Positions 1 to 6,800 of a stretch of DNA of 7,951 bases are shown piece by piece. The notes under the pieces were generated by a model. The model saw only the letters and a list, made by a program, of their open reading frames with translations. It was not told the origin of the DNA and made no database searches. Source of the stretch: Kiritimatiellia bacterium. Lineage in GTDB: Bacteria; Verrucomicrobiota; Kiritimatiellia; UBA8416; SLMC01. Both the position numbers and the translations under genes were made by a program. The first letter of the stretch is position 1; each line of letters begins with the position of its first letter. The stretch covers positions 1 to 7,951 of the forward strand of contig SLMC01000079.1 in assembly GCA_007133745.1 (NCBI GenBank), written 5' to 3'.

Positions 1-169
1 CGGCAATGCCGTTGTCCTTGAAGATCGGCCAAAGCGTGAAATTTTCCTTCCAGTAGCCGAATTCCATGTTGAAGCAGCGGTCCACAGGGCGGTAATGCAT
101 CTGATTGTTGAACCGCTCGCGGTCGGTCATCGTCCCTTTCCACTTGGATCTGCACGGGGGTGTACGCAT
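1..169 (-). CDS. URO-D-like (uroporphyrinogen decarboxylase superfamily) protein, 5' end only
   Basis: The N-terminal 56 codons of a leftward gene cut by the window edge. The readable protein contains MTDRERFNNQMHYRPVDR followed by a segment rich in aromatic and acidic residues (NMEFGYWKEN). This matches the usual opening of URO-D-like proteins (RERF..aM.y.pvDR). In such genomes these are mostly not haem-biosynthetic enzymes; many are linked to corrinoid-dependent methyl transfer, and the substrate cannot be told here. Two in-frame ATG starts are possible. The one at 169 has an excellent Shine-Dalgarno AAGGAGG (178-184, complement) eight bases upstream, so I chose it. The one at 130 gives the family-typical start MTDRERF but has only a weak GGGA-type site. 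The extra 13 residues (MRTPPCRSKWKGT) resemble no known domain. The family call is by recognition of a short segment. Confidence 0.7.
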   Translation of the reverse strand, partial: MRTPPCRSKWKGTMTDRERFNNQMHYRPVDRCFNMEFGYWKENFTLWPIFKDNGIA

Positions 170-203
170 TGTCGGTTCCTCCTTGTTTTCGATCGCGCCG
201 CAG

Positions 204-248
204 GACCGACTTTCAGTCGGTCGCTTAATGGCGGACTGAAAGTCCGCC
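204..248. repeat. Inverted pair of REP-like hairpins
   Basis: There are two perfect 7-bp stem hairpins seven bases apart. The first is GACCGAC-TTTCA-GTCGGTC (204-222) and the second is GGCGGAC-TGAAA-GTCCGCC (230-248). The second is the reverse complement of the first in its core: GACTTTCAGTC on the plus strand in one and on the minus strand in the other. The layout therefore resembles a bacterial interspersed mosaic element made of two opposed REP units. The pair lies upstream of the URO-D-like gene start and beyond the pfk stop. I recall GGCGGACTTTCAGTCCGCC-type sequences as frequent in PVC and related genomes, but copy number cannot be judged from one window. Confidence 0.65.
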
Positions 249-329
249 CTACGATTCATGTTCCCCTTTCAACTTTACGCTTTGTGGCTTTAAGGCGGAT
301 TTCGCCGTAACCCAATTATTCTTTTTTCA

Positions 330-404
330 ACCACGGAAAACGCGAAAGGCGCGGAAGGACATGTGTGTGCGATGGCCCTTCATGTCCTTCATGCTCTTCA
401 TGGT
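330..404. repeat. Inverted pair of degenerate 9-nt-periodic repeats
   Basis: The left arm (330-358, plus strand) is ACC followed by three units, ACGGAAAAC, GCGAAAGGC and GCGGAAGG. The right arm (376-404, read on the minus strand) is ACC followed by ATGAAGAGC, ATGAAGGAC and ATGAAGGG. The two 29-base arms agree at 17 positions, and all 12 differences are transitions, so both fit a single 9-base consensus RYGRARRRC. They point toward each other across a 17-base spacer. No gene reads through here that I would accept. Similar ACCACGGAA or ACCATGAAG strings are, as I recall, common intergenic elements in PVC and some other genomes; their function is unknown to me. Confidence 0.6.
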
Positions 405-449
405 GCGCATTCCGAAAGATACACGCAAAAACGTGTTGTCCGGCAAGGC

Positions 450-1661
450 TCAACCAACGGCGATACGGGCGGCCGATACGCTTTTGAGGCGTGTCAGTTT
501 GGGCAAAGGGCCGACGATCGGCGCGGCGTAGCGGACGAAGGCGGCGGTGACATCGTTGCCTTTTTTGTTGATGAACGAGGCGGGCATCTCATGGGTGTCG
601 CGCGCCACGTTCTTGAGCGGGACGCACTCAAAGCTCACCCCGTAGCGGGCGCCGGGTTTGCGGACGATGGCGATGGAGCCGTCGATATTCTTGTCGATGG
701 CGGTGCGCACGGCTTCTTCGCCGACGCGGCGGGCTTCCCGCGCGTCGATTTCGGAGACGACGGTCGGGAAGGAGCGTTGCAGGTAGCCGAACGTGTCGGA
801 CCGGACGCGCTTGATTTTGGTTTTGGCCTTGATTTCGGCGACCAGCAGATCGCCCAGCGCGCCTGTGCCGCTGAGCTGGACGTTGCCGTGCGAGTCCTGT
901 TCGTTCGTGAATTTGGCGATCATCGGGACGCCTTTGGCGTCATGGATGCCTTCGGATACGGCGACCACGCAGCGGCCGAGCCGTTTGTATACCGCGTTGA
1001 CGTCGCGTACGAAGGCGGCGGAGCTGAAGGCGCGTTCCGGCAGGTAGATCAGGTGGGGGCCGTCGTCCGGGCGTGTGCGGGCCAGCGCCGAAGCGGCGGT
1101 CAGGAACCCGGCGTTGCGGCCCATGACCACGGAAATATGCACGCCGGGCAGGGCGCGGTTGTCCAGGTCGATGCCCATCAGGGCCAGCGCCACGAATTTC
1201 GCCGCGCTGCCGAAGCCGGGGGTGTGATCGTTGGCGCGCAGGTCGTTGTCGATCGTTTTCGGGATATGGAAGCAACGCAGCTCGACGCCCTGACGCTCGG
1301 ATTCCTCGTTGACGATATGGGCGGTTTCCGCCGAATCGTTGCCGCCGATATAGAAGAAATAGCGCACATTGTAGCGGCGCATGATCTCGAACATGGCCTT
1401 GCAATCGTCGGCCGTGGGCTTTTGACGCACGGACCCCAGCGCGGACGACGGCGTGGCGGCTACGTTTTCGAGCGTTGCGGAGGTTTCCTTGCGCAAGTCG
1501 ATGAAGTCTTCGCCGAGAATACCCATGATCCCGTGACGCGCTCCGTAGATTTTGCCGACGTCCGCATGTTTTTTGGCTTCCATGACGGCGCCGACCAGGC
1601 TTTGGTTGATGACGGCCGACGGGCCGCCGCTTTGGGCGATAAGCATGTTTCCTCTTGGCAT
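450..1661 (-). CDS. pfp: Pyrophosphate-dependent 6-phosphofructokinase (PFP)
   Basis: A cytoplasmic enzyme interconverting fructose 6-phosphate and fructose 1,6-bisphosphate, predicted to use PPi rather than ATP. The protein is 403 aa. The N-terminal phosphate-binding loop is AQSGGPSAVINQS (9-21). GGNDS (106-110) has Asp109 where ATP enzymes have the Gly of GGDGS. IPKTIDND (133-140) has Lys135 where ATP enzymes have Gly (PGTIDND). The substrate-binding motif MGRNAGFLTA is at 180-189 and SEG at 236-238. The Asp and Lys together are the accepted signature of PPi-type enzymes, and the length fits the non-allosteric group nearer 400 aa than the 320 aa of E. coli PfkA. The start at 1661 is chosen because AAGGAG lies seven bases upstream and family homology begins at MLIAQSGGPSAVIN; 25 further upstream codons are open but unconvincing. 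It is divergent from dciA across 82 bp and appears monocistronic. Confidence 0.93.
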   Translation of the reverse strand: MPRGNMLIAQSGGPSAVINQSLVGAVMEAKKHADVGKIYGARHGIMGILGEDFIDLRKETSATLENVAATPSSALGSVRQKPTADDCKAMFEIMRRYNVRYFFYIGGNDSAETAHIVNEESERQGVELRCFHIPKTIDNDLRANDHTPGFGSAAKFVALALMGIDLDNRALPGVHISVVMGRNAGFLTAASALARTRPDDGPHLIYLPERAFSSAAFVRDVNAVYKRLGRCVVAVSEGIHDAKGVPMIAKFTNEQDSHGNVQLSGTGALGDLLVAEIKAKTKIKRVRSDTFGYLQRSFPTVVSEIDAREARRVGEEAVRTAIDKNIDGSIAIVRKPGARYGVSFECVPLKNVARDTHEMPASFINKKGNDVTAAFVRYAAPIVGPLPKLTRLKSVSAARIAVG

Positions 1662-1743
1662 GGGACGCTCCTTGTGCTTGGATGGTTGTTTTACGAATAA
1701 GAGACGCACGGTGCCATGACACGACACGAAAGACAAGGGAAAA

Positions 1744-2133
1744 ATGAACCGAAAACCTTCGTTTCACAAGGGGCGCTGGGCGGTCGCGCGTGAGCGGCTG
1801 CGCATCGCGGAGACTCGACCGCCGGAACGTCGCAAGGAGGCGTACCTTTTTGGCGATGCGGTGTCCGGCCTGATGAAGAAGATGGGGCTGGCATCGGCGC
1901 ATTGGCTGAACGCATTGAGCGAGGAATGGCCGGCGCTGGTCGGGGAGGCTGTGGCTCGGCATACGCGGCCGGGCCGCATGGATCGGAATCGGCTGGTGGT
2001 TTTCGTGGACAGCTCCGTCTGGCTGAACGAGTTGAGCCGATACGGTCGGCGCGAGATGCTGAGCGCCTTGCGCAAACGGTTCGGCGACGCCAAGATCGGC
2101 GATATCTCGCTTCAACTCGACCCGAACGGTTGA
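1744..2133 (+). CDS. dciA: DUF721/DciA family protein, predicted helicase loader
   Basis: A 129-aa protein with the DUF721 core in its C-terminal two-thirds. The segments are W62PALVGEAVARHTRP (62-76), a hydrophobic strand-like LVVFVDSSVWLNELSRY (84-100) and a closing LRKRFGDAKIGDISLQL (109-125). In other bacteria DciA interacts with the DnaB helicase and helps load it at replication origins; it is the ancestral alternative to the DnaC and DnaI loaders. The first 35 residues are basic and low in similarity, as is usual. ATG 1744 is the only reasonable start, because an in-frame TGA lies at 1717-1719. The Shine-Dalgarno AAGGGA (1735-1740) is only three bases from the ATG, so initiation may be weak. 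It is followed on the same strand by the UPF0316 gene 96 bp later. No dnaA, recF or gyrase neighbours, often seen beside this gene, are in the window. Confidence 0.85.
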   Translation: MNRKPSFHKGRWAVARERLRIAETRPPERRKEAYLFGDAVSGLMKKMGLASAHWLNALSEEWPALVGEAVARHTRPGRMDRNRLVVFVDSSVWLNELSRYGRREMLSALRKRFGDAKIGDISLQLDPNG

Positions 2134-2229
2134 CGCGCGGCACTCAAGAGATCTCCGCAGAGATTGAAAAGTAAACAATTTATTGTTCAGTTGCCGTCCA
2201 TAAGGGCCTGGAAGGAGCGAGACGTTCAC

Positions 2230-2820
2230 ATGGATTATTTCGATACAGTCTGGTTTGTCTGGGGGGCGCTGCCCGTCCTGATTTTTCTGGCGCGCATTGT
2301 CGATGTGTCGCTGGGTACGATGCGCATTATCTTCGTGATGCGCGGACTCAAGGGGCTGGCCGCCGTGCTCGGTTTTCTCGAGATATTTCTTTGGATCGTG
2401 ATTATCAGTCAGATCATGACGCGAGGCTCCAGTCTTTGGCATTACGCGGCATACGCGGCCGGGTTCGCGGCGGGCAATGTGGTGGGTATGGCGCTGGAGG
2501 AACGGCTGGCATTCGGCATGCAGACGGTGCGGATCATTACGACGCAGCCGGTAGCCTCTTTGCTTGAAACGCTGAGAAACGGCAACTACGGGGCCACGCT
2601 GATTCCGGCTTACGGTTCAAGCGAGGAGCGCGTGACCATTTTGTTTTCCACTGTGCGACGGCAACACACGCCGGAATTGATTCGCACGATTCAGCAGACG
2701 CATCCGCGCGCGTTCGTGTCTGTGGAAGACGTCCGTTCGGTTCAGTCGGGCGTGTTTCCCCTGCGGCGCGGGAATCGCTCGCTCAAGCGTATTTTTCCGT
2801 TCGGGCGCAAAGGGAAGTGA
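2230..2820 (+). CDS. UPF0316/DUF2179 family membrane protein
   Basis: A 196-aa protein with three hydrophobic helices (about 8-27, 42-63 and 70-88) followed by a soluble C-terminal DUF2179-like domain (about 105-170). Family hallmarks are RIVDVSLGTMRIIFVMRG (22-39) after helix 1 and GFAAGNVVGMALEERLAFG (78-96) at helix 3, close to those of Bacillus YebE. The biochemical role of the family is not established; DUF2179 domains resemble small regulatory ligand-binding domains. The C-terminus is strongly basic (RRGNRSLKRIFPFGRKGK). I chose ATG 2230, with GGAAGGAG 12 bases upstream, over the TTG at 2164, because the extra 22 residues (KSKQFIVQLPSIR...) are absent from the usual family start just before helix 1. 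It probably shares a transcript with dciA but could have its own promoter in the AT-rich patch at 2164-2187. Confidence 0.88.
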   Translation: MDYFDTVWFVWGALPVLIFLARIVDVSLGTMRIIFVMRGLKGLAAVLGFLEIFLWIVIISQIMTRGSSLWHYAAYAAGFAAGNVVGMALEERLAFGMQTVRIITTQPVASLLETLRNGNYGATLIPAYGSSEERVTILFSTVRRQHTPELIRTIQQTHPRAFVSVEDVRSVQSGVFPLRRGNRSLKRIFPFGRKGK

Positions 2821-2833
2821 CTGCGCCGACAAG

Positions 2834-2849
2834 GCGGGCTGTCGCCCGC
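2834..2849 (+). repeat. GC-rich hairpin after the UPF0316 stop
   Basis: GCGGGC-TGTC-GCCCGC forms a perfect 6-bp stem starting 13 bases after the stop codon. There is no T-run after it, so it is not a canonical intrinsic terminator. It may instead be a REP-like element (reverse strand GGACTGCGGGCGACAGCCC) protecting the 3' end of the mRNA. A competing pairing of CTGCG (2821-2825) with CGCAG (2847-2851) is also possible. Confidence 0.45.
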
Positions 2850-2855
2850 AGTCCA

Positions 2856-2921
2856 AGTGTGTGGGTATGTGGGTTTGGGAGTATGTGAGTTTACACCCGC
2901 ACACTCACGCACCCACACACT
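2856..2921. repeat. Long GT/CA imperfect inverted repeat between convergent genes
   Basis: The left arm is GT-rich (from AGTGTGTGGGT at 2856-2866) and the right arm is its CA-rich partner (ACCCACACACT at 2911-2921), giving an 11-bp perfect outer stem. Pairing continues inward to about 2885/2892 with scattered A-C mismatches and G-T wobbles. The element sits between two convergent transcription units, where it could act as a bidirectional transcription barrier. A T-run at 2950-2956 is too far away to make a standard terminator. The arms are built from short GTGTGGG/GTATGTGAG-like units, so this may be a mobile or slippage-expanded intergenic repeat rather than a dedicated terminator. Confidence 0.6.
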
Positions 2922-2983
2922 CACAAACAATTATGCTTCCAATTTCTCGTTTTTTTCGGCCGGACGGCGTGGTTGAGGCGCCA

Positions 2984-3811
2984 CTAAAGTCCGGGCAGGA
3001 CGAGCGCCCTGAGTTCGTCGTGGATGCGTCCGTTGGTGGCCAGGAAGGCGAGGTTATGGGTGTCGTCGGGTTGTCGCAAGGCTTCGGTGGCGCCGCCGGC
3101 CCGCCGGACGATCAAGTCGCCGGCCGCGATATCCCATTCGTAGATGCGGGCTTCGAAATAGGCGTCGGCGGCGCCGGCGGCCACCATGCACAGATCGAGG
3201 GCGGCGGCGCCCAGAATGCGCCCCTTTTGAGCGTGAAGGGCGATGTCCCGAAACAGGCTCAGGGGTTCGTGCCCCGGCCGAAGGTCCATATCCATGGCCG
3301 AGAGCGCCATGGCACGCGAGAGCGTGTCCACCGTCGAGACCCGAACGGGTTGTTCGTTGCAGACCGCCTGCGTTTCCGCCGAGGCCTGATAGAGGCGGTT
3401 CAGCGCCGGGGCGTATACGACGCCGACGACGGTTTCGTCGCGCTTGCGACAGGCGACCGAGCAGCACCAGTGCGGCAGGCCGTGCGAAAAATTGACGGTG
3501 CCGTCAATGGGGTCCACAATCCACAGATACGGCGAATCCGTTTCCGTCCGCCCGTTCCTCGTCCCGGTCAGCACGGGTGGCGTGTTTTCTTCGCCGAGGA
3601 AGCGGTGTTCGGGGTATTTGGAACGCACGATCCGTTCGGCGACGGTTTGGCATTCGATGTCCAGCCGAAGCTTGACGTCGTGTTTCGTGCGCGCCGCGAT
3701 TTCGTTGCGCCGCGAGACATGGTCCAGCGCATGGGTTCCGGCCGCTACGGCCGCTTCGGTGGCCACATCCAGCAATTCCAGGGCGTCGGGTTCGGATAAG
3801 GGGTAGCTCAT
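2984..3811 (-). CDS. Inositol monophosphatase family phosphatase
   Basis: A 275-aa protein of normal family length with the complete metal site. Lys43 and Asp51 lie in KHDVKLRLD, Glu74 and Glu75 in GEEN, Asp100 and Asp103 in motif A WIVDPIDGTVNFSHGLP (97-113), and Asp227 in motif B EWDIAAG (225-231). Members hydrolyse phosphate esters such as myo-inositol 1-phosphate, or related substrates including fructose 1,6-bisphosphate, histidinol phosphate and PAP, using Mg2+ and inhibited by Li+. The motifs do not settle the substrate. The start codon overlaps the smc stop (ATGA, 3808-3811). The only purine-rich site, GGAAAG about 13 bases upstream, is weak, so translation is probably coupled to smc. 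No obvious terminator follows; the GT/CA inverted repeat lies about 60 bp downstream. Confidence 0.92.
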   Translation of the reverse strand: MSYPLSEPDALELLDVATEAAVAAGTHALDHVSRRNEIAARTKHDVKLRLDIECQTVAERIVRSKYPEHRFLGEENTPPVLTGTRNGRTETDSPYLWIVDPIDGTVNFSHGLPHWCCSVACRKRDETVVGVVYAPALNRLYQASAETQAVCNEQPVRVSTVDTLSRAMALSAMDMDLRPGHEPLSLFRDIALHAQKGRILGAAALDLCMVAAGAADAYFEARIYEWDIAAGDLIVRRAGGATEALRQPDDTHNLAFLATNGRIHDELRALVLPGL

Positions 3812-6800
3812 GGCGCGGGGGTCGCTTTCCGTTCGAAATCCTTGAATTTCATGGACATGAGTTTCGATACGCCCTTTTGCGGCATGGTGACTCCGTACAG
3901 CGTATTGGCCGCCGCAATGGTTTGCCGGTTGTGCGTGATGACGATGAACTGGGACAGTTTGAGAAAGTCTTCGAGAATCTTGACGAACCGGGAGATGTTC
4001 GCTTCGTCCAGAGCCGCGTCCAGTTCGTCGAGCAGGCAGAAGGGGCTGGGCTTGCACATGTAGATGGCGAACAGCAGCGCGACCGCCGTCAGGGTGCGTT
4101 CGCCGCCCGACAGCAAACTGATGTTTTGCAGGCGCTTGCCCGGCGGACGGGCGATCATCTCGATGCCGCATTCCAGAATGTCTTCCTCGTTGACCAGCAC
4201 CAGTTTGGCTGTTCCGCCATTGAACAGTTTCTTGAACATGGTTTCGAAATTGGCGTTGATTTGGTCGAAGGTGCGTCGGAACATTTCCGATGTGGTCAGG
4301 TTGATCTTGCGAATCATTTCCAGCAGATGCTCTTTGGCCTTGATCAAGTCTTCTTCCTGCGCGGTCAGAAACGCGTAACGTTCCTCGAGCTCCTGCAGCT
4401 CTTCGATGGCCACCAGGTTGACCGGTCCCATGGCGTCCAGTTTGGTGCGCAATTCGGCGATTTCGGTTTCCAGAATGTCCATGTCCGGTTTGTCGCCATC
4501 CCATTCGGGTTCGGGTTCCGTCAGGATTTGGTCCAGGCTGATCCCGTAGGCGGCGGTGACGCGTTCGGTCAGGTTTTGCCTGCGCAGCCTGTTTTCGGCC
4601 AAATGCACTTCGATGTCGGTATCTTTGCTTTTCAGTTCGTCCAAGGCCGCTCGGCGCGCGGCCAGAGTCCGTTCCATGGCGGCCAGTTCTTCGGCTTGTT
4701 GGCGTCCATCGGCTTTGAGCGCATCGGCTTCGGTATGCGTTTGGGCGTCCTTGTCCTGCAGTTCGGCGATTTGGCTTTCCGCTTTGCGGATCAGTTCATC
4801 GAGTTCCTGCACGGCCTTTTGATGCGATACGATGTTCTCCTGTCTTCCCAGCAGGGCGGCGTCCATTTCCGCCAGGCGCGTGCGCATATAGTCGTGGCGA
4901 GTTCGCTGACTGTCCAGTTGCTGGGTTGTTTCGGAGAAGCGAACACGCAGATCGGCTTCGCGGCGTTGCAGGTCCGACTGGCCATTTTCCGATTCGTGCA
5001 GCGCTTCGGTTTGTTCGGCAAGCGTCGCGGTCAGCGCTTCGCGGCGCGTCTGAATGGTGTCGATTTCCTTGGCGATCCGCTCTTTTTCCGGATTTTCGTC
5101 CCGGGTTGGGCCGCCCGGCAGATTCGACAGTTCCCAGGAAACGGTTTGAAAGCGTTCGCGGGCTTCGCGGGCTTCGTCGGAGACGACCTGCCACTCGCCT
5201 TCCTTCTGCGCCAAAAGGCGCTGGCTTTCCGTTAGACTTCGCCGAGCCTCTTCGGCCGCTTGCCCCAGGGCCGTCCATTGCGCGTTTGTCTGTTCGAGCG
5301 CCTCGACGCAGGCTTGAATACGGGCCTCGAGGTTGCGGTGCTCCTGTCCGGCCGCATCCAATGCGTGCTTGCGGCTCAGCGGATCCTCGGTTTGCCGGTC
5401 GGCTTTCCACACTTCGAAAGATCCGTCGCCGCGCACCACTACGCCGTCGTTCGTTACGAGCGTGACATGGGGCGGGACGGGCGTCGGCGGCTCGTCGAGC
5501 GTATCTATGATGTAAACTCCGCCCAGAACGCGTTCGAAAAGAGGCCGCGCATGCTCCGCGACGGTCACATGATCGAGCAGGCGGCGTCCGGGCGGCGGGC
5601 CGGGCGGGGGTTCGATGGGCGCGGGGCCGTCGAGCGCCAGTAAACGCGCGGCCCCGTCGTCGCGTGTGCGCAATTTGCTCACCAGGTCCAGCGCCGCGGC
5701 CCGGTCGGCGACGAGCACGGCATCGGTCCAGGTCCTCAGCACGGCCTGCAGCGGAATCCTATAGGTGTCGGGGGCTTGAATCATCGAGGCCAGCGCTCCG
5801 AGCACGCGAGCAGGATCGATGTTCAACGGGTTGGTTTCGTCCAGGACGAGCCGGGCGCCCGGGGAGAAACCCTGTCCGGCCGCCTGGGCTTCCTTCAGAA
5901 ACTCGATTTGCGCCCATTTGGCGGCTTGCGCCGATTTCATCTGCGATTCCTGCTGCCGCGCGCTTTGCATGTTCGCAAAGCGTTCGGTACGTTCCTTCTC
6001 GATTTTTTCCAAGTGGACATCCTGATCGAGAACATGTGTTCGCAGGGTCTCCAGTTGTCCGCTCATAGCGTTTTGACGCTTTTCGTAAGTTTCGGCTACG
6101 CGGCCGAGCTGCGCCTTTTCGGCCAACAGTTTTTCCCGTTGAATCAGAGTCGCTCGCTCGCTCGCCTCCATTTCGACGATCTGATTTCGCAGTCGCGCGG
6201 CAAGGCTTTCCTCTTTCAGCGCATCGTCGCGAAGATGGCGCAGGGCGGCGCGAATTTCCTCCGTGCGGGCACGGTTCTCTTCCAGATCGCGCGAGGCGGC
6301 GCGCAGATTCGCCTCGGCTTCGAGCCGTTCGCGCTCCTTCGCTTCGATCGTAGCGGTCAGGTCCTCCGACAAGCGCCGGTTCTCGGCAGCCTGTTCGGTC
6401 AGCGTTTGCATTTCGCGGGAGTCGCGTTCGGAGAAGACGCGGTATTCCGCAATGCGATCGCGGTTGACTTGAATCATTTCGCGCGTATGTTCGAGCTTTT
6501 GGCGGGCATGCTGCCCGGCCTCCAGCGCGGCGGCGGCTTTCCGTTCGGTTTGCGCCAGAACAGTGCGTAGCCTCGTCGTTTCCGTTTCCGCTTCCGCGAC
6601 CTCGGCGGTCGCCTTTTGAATGTCGGCGCGCGCGGCGGTCAGGGTTGCCTCGAGCGTGCTCATGTCCTGGTCCAGCGTGTTGAGACGGTCGCGAGCCGCC
6701 ACGATGTCCAGACTCCGCAAACGGGTTCTGATGTCCTTGTAGCGGCGCGCCTTGCCCGCCTGGCGCTGCAGCGAGCCGATTTGGCGTTTCACTTCGCGGA

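Noticed and set aside
421..436. Small hairpin ACACG-TTTTTG-CGTGT (minus strand) downstream of the pfk stop
   Set aside because: A 5-bp stem with no following T-run is too weak to call a terminator with any confidence.
363..1700. 445-codon open frame on the plus strand opposite the phosphofructokinase gene
   Set aside because: It is fully antisense to a well-recognised enzyme, has low-complexity Gly/Asp/Ala-rich composition with no family motif, and is explained by the GC-biased codon use of the real gene.
1662..1743. Possible divergent promoters between pfk and dciA
   Set aside because: Promoters must exist nearby, but I found no -35/-10 pair with acceptable hexamers and spacing on either strand.
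940..2442. 500-codon open frame on the minus strand spanning pfk, dciA and the UPF0316 start
   Set aside because: It crosses three recognised genes in a different frame, is Arg/His/Pro-rich and has no recognisable domain.
3812..4504. Upstream in-frame extension of the inositol-phosphatase gene
   Set aside because: The open frame continues into the 3' end of smc, but the family homology starts at MSYPLSEPDALELL at 3811, where the ATGA overlap gives a natural start.
3877..5235. 452-codon open frame on the plus strand opposite smc
   Set aside because: It is an antisense shadow of the SMC coiled coil; its phenylalanine/glutamine/glycine-rich composition is the mirror of Glu/Lys/Ala-rich codons.
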